Notes: a model not told the origin generated them from the letters alone. A stretch of DNA of 64,000 nt from Plantago major (GCA_026545765.1 CM048839.1:90796914-90860913); one strand, 5' to 3'. Numbered from the stretch's first letter, positions 1-10,248 are shown. Numbers and translations are program-made.

Positions 1-912
1 GATATTTGCTCTACGGGCATAACTCTATCAACAGTTGTCACGATTCCTGGATAAACAAAGAAGAACTCAAATTCAATCGGTCAAATAATACCGTAATAAG
101 CTCCTTGAAGATAATCCGAAGTTGACTTACAAAAGAAAATGTTCAATTTCCTCAATCAATGTGGTGGAAATTGCTTTGGTTGATGTTTTAGGTCCCAAGA
201 ATGTAAAAAGTGAAGTTATATTTCGATTAGGAACAAAAAACAGCTAAATACATATAAAAAAAACCAAGTTGGCGTTCGTCAACTTCAAGTTTGCAAACGC
301 CAATTAGTTGCATGAACAATTGGCGTTCGCCAACAGTTTTTGGCCTTTTCAAGTCACCAAACATTCGAATTTGGAAGAGTTTCTTCACAAAATTTGTAGC
401 TCTTGGTCTTATCTATGTGTGGGCGCTGATTTAAGGTCAATCGGAGTTCGGACGAGAAAGTTATACCCAAAATACCAGGACTGCTCCATGTTTTCACTTT
501 TGCAGATTTTCGTTCAAACACCTCTGGAATCTCCACCCGAACTCCAAATCCACTTCCGTTTTGACCGTTGGACTTGATTTTAAACAAAGATTGCTCCTAT
601 GAATGCCTCTTCCATCCAAATTGCACCTTGGAACTTTCGTACTTCTTTTAATGCATCAAAATGCATAGTTTTGGTCCTGTTTCAACATGATTTTTCCAAA
701 CACCTACAAAATGCACAAAAGACGAGAATGTAACAAACTCTACGAAAATAAACAATAACAAGACTCAAGAACGACAAAATGACGGAAAAAAGACAAGATG
801 AAACGGTGTAGAACCGACTCAACATAAACAATGAATTAAAAAGAGATAGTTGATTGGTAAAGTTGTAAATATAAGTGTATTATGACGGTATTAGTTAACT
901 GGAGGTAGAAGG
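1..912. other. Unassigned repeat-like DNA left of element 1
   Basis: No gene is supported here. The stretch is AT-rich and contains a cluster of inverted copies of TTGGCGTT/AACGCCAA at about 269-276, 296-303 and 320-334, the last a near-palindrome TTGGCGTTCGCCAA. The tone of the sequence (alternating short phrases, no open frame over 90 codons) is like a decayed LTR or retroelement spacer, but I cannot identify a family. The locus is continuous with 15764 onward across the insertion of element 1. Confidence 0.4.
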
Positions 913-1812
913 TGTTGATACGGACATCTGTCCAATCCGTTAAGGGATCCATAGAGCGTGTCCTAGAGCGCATCAAGGCTGAGATAGCCAATCCAGTGCT
1001 AGTCCGACCTTCAAATGGTCCGACCTAAGGGAAACCATCCCAGGTCAACTAGTATTTACAAGTCAACATACCTTCTCAGCTGGGCCCGACCAAGCTAGGT
1101 GAATGACTTCTGAACCTGACAAAAGGTCACATGGTCCTTCCAAGTACCATAAACTGTCAGTCCTAGGATGCCAAACGGACCGGACGAGGGAATCTCGGAC
1201 GCCACCATCGCAATAAGACCAAACGTACATGTAACCATCGAGATACTTCCGTGGAACTCTAGGCTCGGACACCTTGAGTTACCTAAGGGCAGATCCACCA
1301 AGCAGAAGGATCTGGCCGAAGGAGTTATACGGACCCAACGTGCGGAACAGTACTCTCAGAGGGAAAGGTCCAAACTACCCTCCCAGACCCATTAATTAGT
1401 ATTGGATTACTGTTCACTATTGGGCTATGGGCTAAAGGTAGCATTGGTTTCCAAATCTGAAGCATACACTTGGCACCATCTTGTGAGTCACTTCATAAGA
1501 TATGTTAACTATAAATATAGCACAAGGTCCAAGACCTTAAGGTAAGCAAAAATCCCTAAGTTTGATTGATATCATAACCTTCCTCATAACTATTACATTG
1601 AGAGCTACCAAATCTCTCTTGAGTAAAGTCTCTTACCGGATTGACATACGCAATCCGGGTAACCCTTTCTAACCCCCCCCCCCCCCACCTAGTCCTTTCA
1701 GGTACTCCAGCTTGGACAGGTACCGCTTCGGAGTTCAAGTGGGAGGCAGGTCCTAGACTAGGTTACTTGTAATAGTTTAGTTAGTTAGTGTTCGAGGTTT
1801 CACCCCTCAACA
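913..1812 (+). repeat. 5' LTR of element 1 (900 bp)
   Basis: Starts TGTTGATACGG and ends CCCCTCAACA; the same termini recur at 14437 and 15763. A TATAAATA box lies at 1510-1517, the likely sense promoter, and a run of 14 C at 1673-1686 lies downstream in the R/U5 part. It has a stretch of about 25 bases around 1015-1042 absent from the 3' LTR, and lacks the 443-bp duplication found there. Confidence 0.95.
1510..1517 (+). promoter_or_regulatory. TATA box of the 5' LTR
   Basis: TATAAATA in the 5' LTR, repeated in both duplicated segments of the 3' LTR. It lies about 300 bases before the LTR end, a normal place for the U3/R boundary of plant LTRs. Inferred sense promoter of gag-pol. Confidence 0.6.
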
Positions 1813-1815
1813 TTT

Positions 1816-1833
1816 TGGCGCCGTCTGTGGGAA
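1816..1833 (+). other. Primer-binding site of element 1
   Basis: TGGCGCCGTCTGTGGGAA begins 3 bases after the 5' LTR. The TGGCGCCG core directly after an LTR is typical of plant gypsy elements that prime from a tRNA other than initiator Met; which tRNA cannot be decided by eye. Confidence 0.85.
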
Positions 1834-1867
1834 ACTTTACAAAAAGTTTCGCAACTGAGTTAGGCTG

Positions 1868-3820
1868 ATGGCAAGAACAAGACGGACAACACAGACTAGT
1901 GCTGCAGGCGTAGGGACTCCACCACCACGTCCACGCGGACGTCCGCCCACCCGGGGATGAAGGGCCACTGTGGCTGAAAGGAACGTCGGAAGGGGATATC
2001 CGAGCAACGGTCGCACAGCCAGCCCATCCTCAGATGAAGGAATAGACGTTCCCCTCAGGGGGGTCCGAAATGTTCCTGAGAACGTTGCACCTGCGGACCA
2101 TGGAGAGGGGACCATACGAGTTTCTCCGGCATAAGCTCAAGGCCCCATTACAGGTCAACAGTTTACTATGCATGATGGTTGTGCAGTCCGGACTAGTGAC
2201 CTCGGATTAAGTGAGACTCCGTTCGATAGATTGCTCACGATAATCCAAGGTTGTCTAGGGTCTAACAATGCCCATCCTCAGCAAGCCACTCCGCCAGTGG
2301 CTACTCCGGCTCAAGCAGAGCCTGCCCTATCAAGAAACAGGGAACGTCCGATTCAGCAGAGGTTGGGGAATCAGCTACCCCAAGAGGATCTGCGGAACCT
2401 TCTAGATCGGAGAGCATCCGCTTCCCAAATTCAGGGTGAAGGAAGTCTGAATGAAAGGAGAGACCATCAGGAGAATGATAACAGGCAGCCTAGAGCTCCG
2501 CAACAAGCACCTCCGAGAGCCAGGGATCACGTAGCGGAAACCATTCCAGCGGTCCGCCTAGATGAACTCCCCGCAGATGTAGCAGTTCATCCAAGGACGG
2601 GGGGGATAATGACTGCGGAAGAAATCTATGCTCAACAAAAAGATTTTGAGGCCCAAATTCTAAATCTCGGACGCCTGGTAAAGGATCATGAGCAGATAGC
2701 TACTAGTGCACCAAACCCTTTGTGCGATGAGATAATGAGAGAAAAGGAAAGGAACAGGAACTCGGATCAAGTGATTCCAAACTTGGAATACTATTACGGG
2801 GATACCTGTCCCGTTGGTCACCTGACAAGGTACAACAGTAAGATGGATTCCAAAGGGATGAGTGACAATATGAAAGCTCTCACGTTCGCATCTACTCTCT
2901 TTGGAACGGCCATGGATTGGTAAACTGCTTTACCAAACAAGTCGATAAGGTCGTATGCGGACCTCTCCTCCAAGTTTCTGGGACGATTTGGAAAGTCAAA
3001 AAGAAGAAAGCGTACCGTCGAGCACCTGGCAGAAGTTATACAGAGGGAGCAAGAGGATCTAAGGACCTTCCTAGATCGCTTTCACGCGAAAGTTCTTCGA
3101 GTTGAGCCACACAGTATTAAGGAACGGGTCCGTCACCTGTATGCTAATACTTTCAACTCAGAGCTCCGCATAAAACTCTCTAGTCAGGAAGTGAGGAGTG
3201 AAAAGCATTTGGATGACATCTGTGAAGAAGTGATGTATGGAGAGAATGAACGCGTTCCGGTGAGAGCAGGATCCAAGAAGGGAAAGGAGCCAGTAAAACA
3301 AGAGCACCGCCCTAATAAGTTTGACCCGAGGAAGGATCACAGAGATAAGGGCTTCCACAGAGAAAGGAGTCCGCCAAGGAGATACGCAGATTATACCCAT
3401 CTCAATAGACCAAGATCTGACATCTTGGCAACTATCATTGAGAAGAAGCTGGATGTTCAATGTCCAAAGCCCTCTCACAACAACCGGAAGAATAAGAATA
3501 CGAAGGGGTACTGCAAGTTCCACAAGTGTCGTGGTCACGGATGGACGATTGCATTCAACTGAAAACGGAGGTTGAACATTTAATAAGAGAGGGAAAACTG
3601 GAAGAGCACATCTATGCAGAGAGCTACAGAGTCGCCACCTCGTCCTCTATCCTTGCCACCTCCTCCACCCAACCATCCATCTCGCACGGACCGACACCCA
3701 TACAGGTACGATGATGACGTTGAAATGGAGTACCCTCCATATAGCGGAGTGATCAACACCATCGCAGGCGGACCAACTGGGGGCGATAGTAGGAACGCGA
3801 GAAGAGCAGACTCGTAATCT
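1868..3820 (+). pseudogene. gag: gag of element 1 (broken)
   Basis: Capsid/nucleocapsid polyprotein of the retrotransposon. The frame from the ATG at 1868 (basic N terminus MARTRR) runs to the CCHC-like knuckle near 3505-3560. In-frame stops lie at 1958 (TGA), 2132 (TAA) and 2921 (TAA), the last right after a DW pair in the central gag domain; codons continue in the same frame after each, so these are point nonsense changes. A single-base shift near 3540-3550, inside the zinc knuckle (YCKFHKC..GH), moves the reading into a different frame up to the protease region. Family assignment rests on position after the primer-binding site and the knuckle; confidence in the start is good because it is the first ATG and all later frames agree. 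Confidence 0.85.
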
Positions 3821-3829
3821 CCTAACAAT

Positions 3830-4620
3830 GAGATCGTATCTTTGCTCCAGCAATTCGAGGGACAAATGCTATATACTTTTATGATAGTGAAATCCCTCCT
3901 CCTACGGCAGGAGGCGAAGATATAGATGATCCGGATGTTCCGCTGGTGGTTTCTTTAACCATCGCAACTTATCGGGTAAACAAGATCCTGGTAGACATTG
4001 GGAGTTCCTCGAACATCATCTCCAAATCGGCAATAGATCAGATGAATCTGGGAGGAATCCGATATGAGAGAGTCAACACCTCCATACTAGGGTTCGGAGG
4101 AGGTACTGTCCGTCCTCTAGGAAGTGTCATGCTTCACGTTTCACTTGGGACACATCCCGCAAGAGTGACACAACAAGTCCGTTTTGTATTGGTGGACCGA
4201 ACTTTCGACTACAATGCTATCTTTGGTCGTCTGGGACTCAATCAATTCTGAGCTATACCTTCCACTCTCCATAATAGGATGAAATTACCGACCCTGTGCG
4301 GAGTTGGAGAGGAGGTAGGGAACATCCGAGAAGCTTGGGAGTGCTATATTATGTCCACAAGGAGAGAATATGAGCCTGTGTTGGCAGTCACCGTGACCCC
4401 TGATCCGCCAGTTGTTCTTCCATCGAAGAAAGAGAATCCACACATTGGAGTAGGGAGCCAGAAGGACAAGTTTCCTAAAACTGCACGGATCGAGCCTTAT
4501 GAAACTCTCAAGGAAGTTGAGCTCGTCGTTGGAAGCCCGGATAAGAAGACTAGAATCAGAACAGAGATGAATGTTGAAGTAGAAATGAAGCTTATTGCTT
4601 GTCTCCGAGATAACGTTGAT
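3830..4620 (+). pseudogene. Aspartic protease region of element 1 (active site lost)
   Basis: Retropepsin domain that would cleave the polyprotein. The motif at 3988-4014 reads LVDIGSSSNII, where element 2 keeps LVDTGSSSNII; the Thr of the catalytic D-T/S-G triad is Ile here (codon ATT versus ACC), which is expected to abolish activity. The flap-like segment GFGGGTVRPLG follows. An in-frame TGA at 4249-4251 replaces a CGA present in element 2, and the linker to RT continues after it in the same frame. Confidence 0.85.
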
Positions 4621-5400
4621 GTATTTGCTTGGAGTACTGTAGACCTAAAGGGGATAGATCCGAGGATTACTGTTCACCGTCTGAACATGGATCCCTCGAT
4701 CAAGTACATCCGTCAAAAGAGAAAAGATTTTGGTCCGATAAAGGATACAATTATATATGTCGAAGTTGATTGACTCCTGAAGGCAGGGCACATCGAGGAA
4801 ATCCGTTATTCCGATTGGGTTTGCAACATGGTTCTGGTAGAAAAATCGCCAGGTAAATGGCGGACGTGCAATGATTTCACCAGGCTAAACAAGTTCTGCC
4901 CGAAGGATCCGTACCCTTTGCCACGGATAGATCAATTGGTTGACTCCACGTCCAGATGTGCATTACTGAGTTTCATGGATGCATACCAAGGCTTTTACCA
5001 AATTCGGATGGCCAAGGAGGACATCAAGAAAACAGCTTTCTTCGCTGCAGGGGGAGTGTACTGCTTTAAGGTGATGCCCTTCGGATTGAAAAATGCGGGA
5101 GCCACTTACCAACGACTGGTGAATTAGATGTTCAAGGAAGAGATTGACAAAACCATGGAAGTGTATGTGGACAACATGCTCGTTAAGAGAAAAATTGAAG
5201 AACAACATGTGGATCACTTGAACAAGTGCTTTGCTATCCTTAGGAAGTACGGGATGAAGCTGAATCCGAAAAAGTGCACCTTCGGAGTGAAGGGCGGAAA
5301 GTTTTTGGGATACATGGTCACAGAGAGAGGGATAAGAGCAAACCCTAAGAAGATCAAGGCAATCCTAGATCTGCCTCATCCGAAGAACCTCAATGAGGTA
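4621..5400 (+). pseudogene. Reverse transcriptase of element 1 (catalytic YVDD changed to YVDN)
   Basis: RNA-directed DNA polymerase domain. Recognised by KFCPKDPYPLPRIDQLVD, LSFMDAYQGFYQI and MPFGLKNAGATYQRLVN. Stops at 4771 (TGA; CGA in element 2) and 5125 (TAG; CAA in element 2) interrupt it. The catalytic box at 5161-5175 reads VYVDN, with the second metal-binding Asp replaced by Asn (AAC for GAC), whereas element 2 reads VYVDD. The copy therefore could not reverse-transcribe itself even without the stops. Confidence 0.92.
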
Positions 5401-6130
5401 CAACAGCTTATTGGACGTCTTATGTCCTTAAGTTGCTTTATTTCGCGATCCGCAGAGAAGAACCTTCCGTTCTTCAAAATCCTCCGGAAAGGAGAGAGCT
5501 TTGAGTGGACCGCGGAATGTTCTGAGGCTTTTGAAAATTTGAAAAAGTACCTCCATTCCCTTCCGCTGCTCTCCAAACCCGTGGAAGGAGAGCCACTCTA
5601 CCTCTACCTAGCAATAACGGAAGAGGCAATGAGTTCCGTATTAGTACGGATTCAAGCCAACGATCACTTGCCAATCTACTATCTTAGCAAAGCCCTTGCT
5701 GGGGCCGAGACAAGATATGTGAAGATTGAGAAATTTGCATATGCTTTGGTTTACACCGCAAGGCGGTTAAAGACATATTTCAAGTCTCATAAAGTTGTGG
5801 TACTAACTACAGAACCTTTGAAACAGGTCCTGGGAAAGCCCGACCAATCCGGACGACTCTCTAAATGGGCAATTGTGCTGAGCGAATACGACATTAGCTA
5901 CCAGGCTCCGACAGCCAAGAAAGCTCAAGTTGTTGCTGACTTCCTAGCGGAGTACCCTGAAGCGGATTCAGAGAAAGTCTCGGACAAACAAGCATTTAAA
6001 TGCTTAATCGCCAAGCAGATCATCCGAAAGCCAGTTCCGCCAACGATCAACCTGGAAAACCTCGAGGATGCTCAGTTCATTAATCAGTCTCGACTGCATC
6101 ATGGGAGGAAACTCGGTTTAACCAAATGTT
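5401..6130 (+). pseudogene. RNase H domain of element 1 pol
   Basis: Continues the frame from 5128. Typical gypsy connection/RNase H text: FSRSAEK-like FISRSAEKNLPFFKIL, then LYLYLAITEEAMSSVL, YYLSKALAGAETRYVKIEKFAYALV and the C-terminal LSKWAIVLSEYDISY. A frame change near 6130-6300 separates it from the second RNase H domain. Normally this domain removes the RNA template during reverse transcription. Confidence 0.85.
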
Positions 6131-6848
6131 CCTACTTGATGATATCACAGGGGAATCCGGTACTACCAACTCTGGCCCGGATATTAAAAAGAAAGGGGAA
6201 CACAAGTTGGAATCTCAGGAGCTTACAGAAGACCTCCAAGCCAGAGAACATCCCTCTGATGTTTGGACATTGGAAGTGGATGGTTCCTCCACTGGAAGAG
6301 TAGGAAGAATTGGAATCTATCTTAAAAGCCCTGATGGCGCGGAACTCGACTACGCGATATCCTTGGAATTCAAAGTTACCAATAATGAGGCTGAGTATGA
6401 AGCATTGTTGGTCGGGCTACGTCTGGCCAAGTCCCTGCAGGTCCGGAAACTCAAGGCTTACACGGACTCACAGTTAGTTGAAGCCCAGTTCTCCGGTACT
6501 TTTTCAACACAAGGTCCTTCGATGATCAAGTACCTTGAGCTACTCAAGCAGGAAGTCAGCCTCTTTGATGAGTTTACCCTGGAGAAGTTTGACAGGGCCT
6601 GGAACGAAAGAGCGGACGCTCTGGCAAAGTATGCATCCGCAACAGCTGCCCTAGACACGCGGAGTGTAATCCTACTCTGTATTACTGACTCATCCGTCAT
6701 GAGTCCTACTCCCAGTGTTGTGATAACTGAAACAGGAAGAAACTGGACGACTAACATCTTTAGTTATCTCAAAGACGGATCATTACCAGCTGATCCGAAG
6801 GAGTCAAGGAGGGTGCAGTGCCGAGCCAATAGATACTTTATACTTTGA
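6126..6848 (+). pseudogene. Second (archaeal-type) RNase H of element 1
   Basis: WTLEVDGSSTGRVGRIGIYL gives the DGS start of an RNase H fold; NNEAEYEALLVGLRLAKSL supplies the E-x-E helix and AYTDSQLVEAQF the DSQ motif, with DRAWNERADALAKYA near the end holding the final Asp. A second RNase H directly before integrase is the hallmark of the Tat lineage. The frame ends in a TGA at 6846-6848 where element 2 has GGA. Confidence 0.9.
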
Positions 6849-7970
6849 GAAGATTTGTACAAGAGATCTTTTGCTGGGACTCATTTAAGATGTTTAGGCC
6901 TACAAGAGGCAGAGACTGTACTGGAAGAAATTCACAGCGGAAGCTGCGGAAGCCATTCCGGAGGACGAACTCTAGCTCAGAAGATCATCCGACAGGGCTA
7001 CTACTGGCCTACCATTGATAAGGATTCCGCTAGCTTCGCCAGGAAATGTCCTGATTGTCAATATTATACGAATATTCCCCATCGTCCGACACACCCTATG
7101 ATTCTGCCAGTCATAGCGTGTCCATTTGATCAATGGGGCATCGATATTGTCGGACCATTCCCAATGGGTACTCAACAGAAGAAGTTCATAATTGTGGCCG
7201 TGGAATATTTCACCAAATGGGTAGAAGCTGAAGCTGTGGCGACTATCACGGAAAGCCGAGTGCGAACCTTCATTTGGAAAAACATCATTTGTCGCTTTGG
7301 CCTACCCAGAGTTCTTATCTCGGACAATGGTGCTCAATTTTAGGGCAACAGACTCAAGGAATGGTTGGCATCTTTCAAGATTGAACAACGCTTCACATTT
7401 GTCGGATACCCACAAGCCAATGGACAAGCTGAGTCCACAAACAAGACAATTGTTAAGATCCTGGAAAAACGGCTGAGAACTTCTCAAGAAAGTTGGGAGG
7501 ATGATCTATATGGCGTACTGTGGGCTCATCGCACCACTGCGCGGACCGCGACTAGAGAAACTCCATTTGCCCTGGTTTATGGCTCGGAGGCAGTCATACC
7601 AGCGGAAATTGCCGTCGAGACTGTGAGGGTCCAAGAGTTCAATGATTCCGTCAATCATGAAGCTCGGATATTCGAACTGGACATGCTGGAACAGAAAAGA
7701 ACTGAAGCCTTAGCTAATATCCATAGGTACCAAGCAACTGCAGCCCGGACCTACAACAGGCATGTTCAAGCGAAGGACTTACAGGTCGGAGACCTAGTGC
7801 TCCACCGAGCTGATATCTTGAGCAATATTGGGAAGCTTAAGCCTAAATGGGAAGGACCTTACAAGATTGTCGGTGCGAGAGTGAACGGAAGCTACGAATT
7901 GGAGGACGAGTACGGACACCCACTAAAGCGTACATGGAATGCCAGGAACCTTCAAAAGTTTTATGCATAG
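6849..7970 (+). pseudogene. Integrase of element 1
   Basis: Order: HHCC zinc finger (IHSGSCGSHSGG ... CPDCQYY), catalytic core with WGIDIVGPFP (first Asp) and SDNGAQF at 7320-7340 (second Asp, codon 7323-7325 intact), ANGQAESTNK (Glu), then the C-terminal GDLVL...KLKPKWEGPYKIV domain ending NARNLQKFYA and TAG at 7968. One in-frame TAG at 7341-7343 follows DNGAQF. Apart from that stop the domain looks complete. Confidence 0.9.
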
Positions 7971-8189
7971 GGGTGGTTACGCGGACCCCTGCCGATCATT
8001 TGGATATTTTGCGCTTAAACTGTCTATTACACGGAACTCCGCCAGTTCTGTTTTTGTTAACCCTTTTGCCATTGGTCATGCAGCCCACAAGTTGTAATTG
8101 CATTTTTGTCAAATCAATACAACTTCTATCTTTCAATTCGTGAATCTGAGATTTAACGTTCAAATGATAAGAAAAATCAAGCAATGAGT
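7971..8189. other. Spacer between pol stop and antisense unit III
   Basis: About 220 bases, AT-rich, no supported gene. Sense pol and antisense unit III converge here. Confidence 0.5.
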
Positions 8190-8617
8190 TTTATTCATAC
8201 ATGAAACAAAGTATACATAACATTGTCTTTACAGTCTACAATCTCCGATCTTTATCTGGATCTACAGCTACAATATGTAAATTATAGGGAAAGTCTCTGG
8301 AGATATGTCATCTTCTGTCGAGATTATTCCTCCGACAGGAAAGTACTCTACTTAGTAGTCACTTCCGGAGACACCAAGGATCTGATGTGCCTGTACAATA
8401 CGGAAAGATTCAGTGAGTTGGAATCCTACAATATCACCATACCTTTGATTCCCTCTACGGATCTCGTGCTCGATGTGCACGGACACATTAAAAAAGTGAA
8501 TTATGGTCACTTGGAATCTCATGCCCATGAGCAGATCGGACGGACACATCTACTATGTCTGACATCAAACCTCCTATCTCCAGCCTGTTTGGTCGTATCC
8601 GAGCACGGATCTGACGC

Positions 8618-8697
8618 ATCGATCGTATGGCGACCCACCCGCCAGCAGCTCCCCGGAAGGGAAAAGCTCTTACCGGGTGGATCGCACATACGACCGA
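8618..8697 (-). other. Conserved hairpin H2 in element 1
   Basis: Arms 8618-8641 and 8674-8697 (ATCGATCGTATGGCGACC and its complement CGGGTGGATCGCACATAC), 32-base loop. The same structure lies at the same relative place in element 2 (58891-58971). At least two stem pairs differ between copies by compensatory change (T-A versus C-G in the GTATG/GTACG pair; C-G versus T-A in the GCGA/GTGA pair). Confidence 0.75.
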
Positions 8698-8778
8698 TAA
8701 GGTCATCCGTTAGTCTACCCCCGGATCTGAACGTTTTTCACGATCTGTATTTTCTACCAACTGATCTCGAGCAATCAT

Positions 8779-8851
8779 CCCCTCCAGACCCACGCCACTC
8801 TCAAACTCAAGACAAGCACCGATTTGAGAGTGGACAGGAGTCTCGAGGGGG
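8779..8851 (-). other. Conserved hairpin H1 in element 1
   Basis: Arms 8779-8805 and 8823-8851, about 27 pairs with a few mismatches, 17-base loop; the inner stem is CCACTCTCAAA / TTTGAGAGTGG. Element 2 has the same hairpin at 58738-58810 with CTCAAG/CTTGAG instead of CTCAAA/TTTGAG, a compensatory pair change at the loop end. Confidence 0.75.
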
Positions 8852-8995
8852 AGACTAGTCAAGAAATCATCTTCTTATGGCCACTACCAGGCTCAAACTA
8901 TGGAGACCTATCCTAGTTTGAGAAGAAAGTGGAAATTTTAAGTGAGGATGAAATTGGAGTCGGATTTAGATAATCAGTGCAAAGGAGAGCTTGGG

Positions 8996-9019
8996 TATTT
9001 ATAGACGGGACGAACCAAT
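8996..9019 (-). promoter_or_regulatory. Antisense promoter III of element 1 (TATA plus CCAAT)
   Basis: On the minus strand ATTGG (9019-9015) is followed by TATAAATA (9003-8996). The pair, and the GTCGGACGC text upstream, recur in element 2 at 58624-58647 with nearly the same spacing, while surrounding bases have changed. Confidence 0.55.
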
Positions 9020-9321
9020 AAGCGTCCGACACGTAGGAACCTTGACGTCGACAATGGGCTTGGGCCATCCGTAGGGCCGAACAGTGTTGGGTCGACTGAG
9101 CTTACCCTGTCTGATCTAGACAAGCCCATTAACCACGTCCGCGTTTGTATTTGCTAGTCATCTTACAGGGACATTTGCATGAATATGATCCGACAAAGTA
9201 AGGATATGAATAAGGTGATGATTTCATCTAATAAGCACAGTCTGAATTTCATTGAAAAACCATCCGAGCATACAGAAAACGGAGAGTACAATTTTTCCAA
9301 GGTCCGAAGACCATACATACG

Positions 9322-9723
9322 TCAACGGGGCATACACCGGCTTGTTCCTTCAGTGGATTCCGAGGTTGAGCCTTGAGATTTCGGGCCCCCACCTTGAACC
9401 CGACGAGCTTGCTGCCACATTCGGATCATCCTACGGATCATCTTCAGAGTCCGCTCTCTCTCTTCTTCGGCTCGTCTCCTGGCAACCACCGGACACAGAG
9501 GGGGGGCGCCTTCTGGATCGAGAACAATTGGGTCATCCGCCGTGCCTTTACTAGAGTAATTCGGAGGGTGCATGTTCCCGCAAGCTGATTTACCGATCAA
9601 AGAATCGTACCTGGGATCGTCTGGTTCTCCAAAGTCTAAGTTCTCCAAGTCGGGTAGCACCGCGCTTGCATTAAGGTGAAGTTGTCTAGCTCGGACTGAT
9701 TTCTCTCGAGTAGATTCCGACAT
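9322..9723 (-). CDS. Antisense unit II protein of element 1, 133 residues, unknown function
   Basis: A small basic protein encoded opposite to pol. I do not recognise a known family. Its central part, TADDPIVLDPEGAPP, followed by ARRRAEEERERTLKMIRRMI, matches the element 2 protein at 58023-58301 (TADDPIILDFEGDPP, ARRLAEEERERTLKLIRRRI). The last third is a charged, probably helical segment. Start: ATG at 9723 in the context TTCAGGATG, aligned with TCCAGGATG in element 2; the two differ by a 90-base in-frame deletion after codon 4 in element 2. A TATAAATA lies about 100 bases upstream. The C terminus here runs past the position where element 2 stops and includes the 3' hairpin motif, so the original stop may be lost. 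Expression is inferred. Confidence 0.65.
   Translation of the reverse strand: MSESTREKSVRARQLHLNASAVLPDLENLDFGEPDDPRYDSLIGKSACGNMHPPNYSSKGTADDPIVLDPEGAPPLCPVVARRRAEEERERTLKMIRRMIRMWQQARRVQGGGPKSQGSTSESTEGTSRCMPR
9326..9340 (-). terminator. 3' hairpin motif of antisense unit II, element 1 (one mismatch)
   Basis: Minus strand reads CCGGTGTATGCCCCG, a variant of the 14-base CGGGGTATGCCCCG hairpin found after the stop codons of units I and II. Here one stem base is changed (G to T) and the motif lies just inside the extended reading frame. Role as an RNA 3' signal is an inference. Confidence 0.5.
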
Positions 9724-9821
9724 CCTGAAGAAATCTGACTTCTTCGAAGAATTAAATTTCTAAAAAAAAGGAGAGATTGAAGAAGGGTAAATCAGTGAGA
9801 AGGGAAGAATTACCATGTCCT

Positions 9822-9829
9822 TATTTATA
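9822..9829 (-). promoter_or_regulatory. TATA box of antisense unit II, element 1
   Basis: TATAAATA, continuing AAGGACATGG on the minus strand, 100 bases before the ATG at 9723. Element 2 has TATAAATAAGG at 57915, also 100 bases before its ATG. Confidence 0.65.
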
Positions 9830-10248
9830 GTAGCGACGAATCTTTACGATCGCGCCACATGTCCATCATCCGACGGCTCAGAAGATGAAGGGACGCAGTA
9901 ATAATGACAATTTCACTGCTTCAACTTCCTCCTTCTAGAAGATTACGCATCCCTACAAAGTAATCTGGTATAATAAAGACGAACGGTCCGAGGATCAGAA
10001 AGACAATTGTTTGATTATCTTGCAATCAGACGTCATTCAGCGCGATCCGTGTTTGTAAGAGACGTATTTATGATAACTTAGCGTATGAACAACGGAACGC
10101 AGGAAATAAAGAGGAAAGCAAGTAATGATTCAAAGCATGAAAAGCATGGTTCCAAAGACAGTTACTACTAATAAAGGAGAGTAAATATTGTACATGGCAA
10201 CAATCCGTGCCATCAAAAGATCACAATTCTAAATGTTACAAACTTCTC

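Larger units (their letters stand above)
8190..9003 (-). other. Putative antisense transcription unit III of element 1
   Basis: Minus-strand unit inferred by comparison with element 2 (58640-59365). It starts with a TATAAATA box (8996-9003) preceded by an inverted CCAAT (9015-9019), includes hairpins H1 (8779-8851) and H2 (8618-8697), a splice acceptor TATTGTACAG just before 8390, a short exon 8390-8268, and AATAAA at 8195-8190. The exon in element 2 encodes a 42-residue C terminus with PVGGIVSTEDDVSPETL; here the same frame gives PVGGIISTEDDISPETF but is broken by a TAA, so this copy is decayed. The first exon and any start codon are not resolved. It could instead be noncoding. Confidence 0.45.

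Noticed and set aside
8223..8858. 211-codon open frame on the + strand after pol, considered as a sense extra ORF
   Set aside because: The matching strand of element 2 is broken and substitutions are non-conservative; the antisense reading explains the conservation better.
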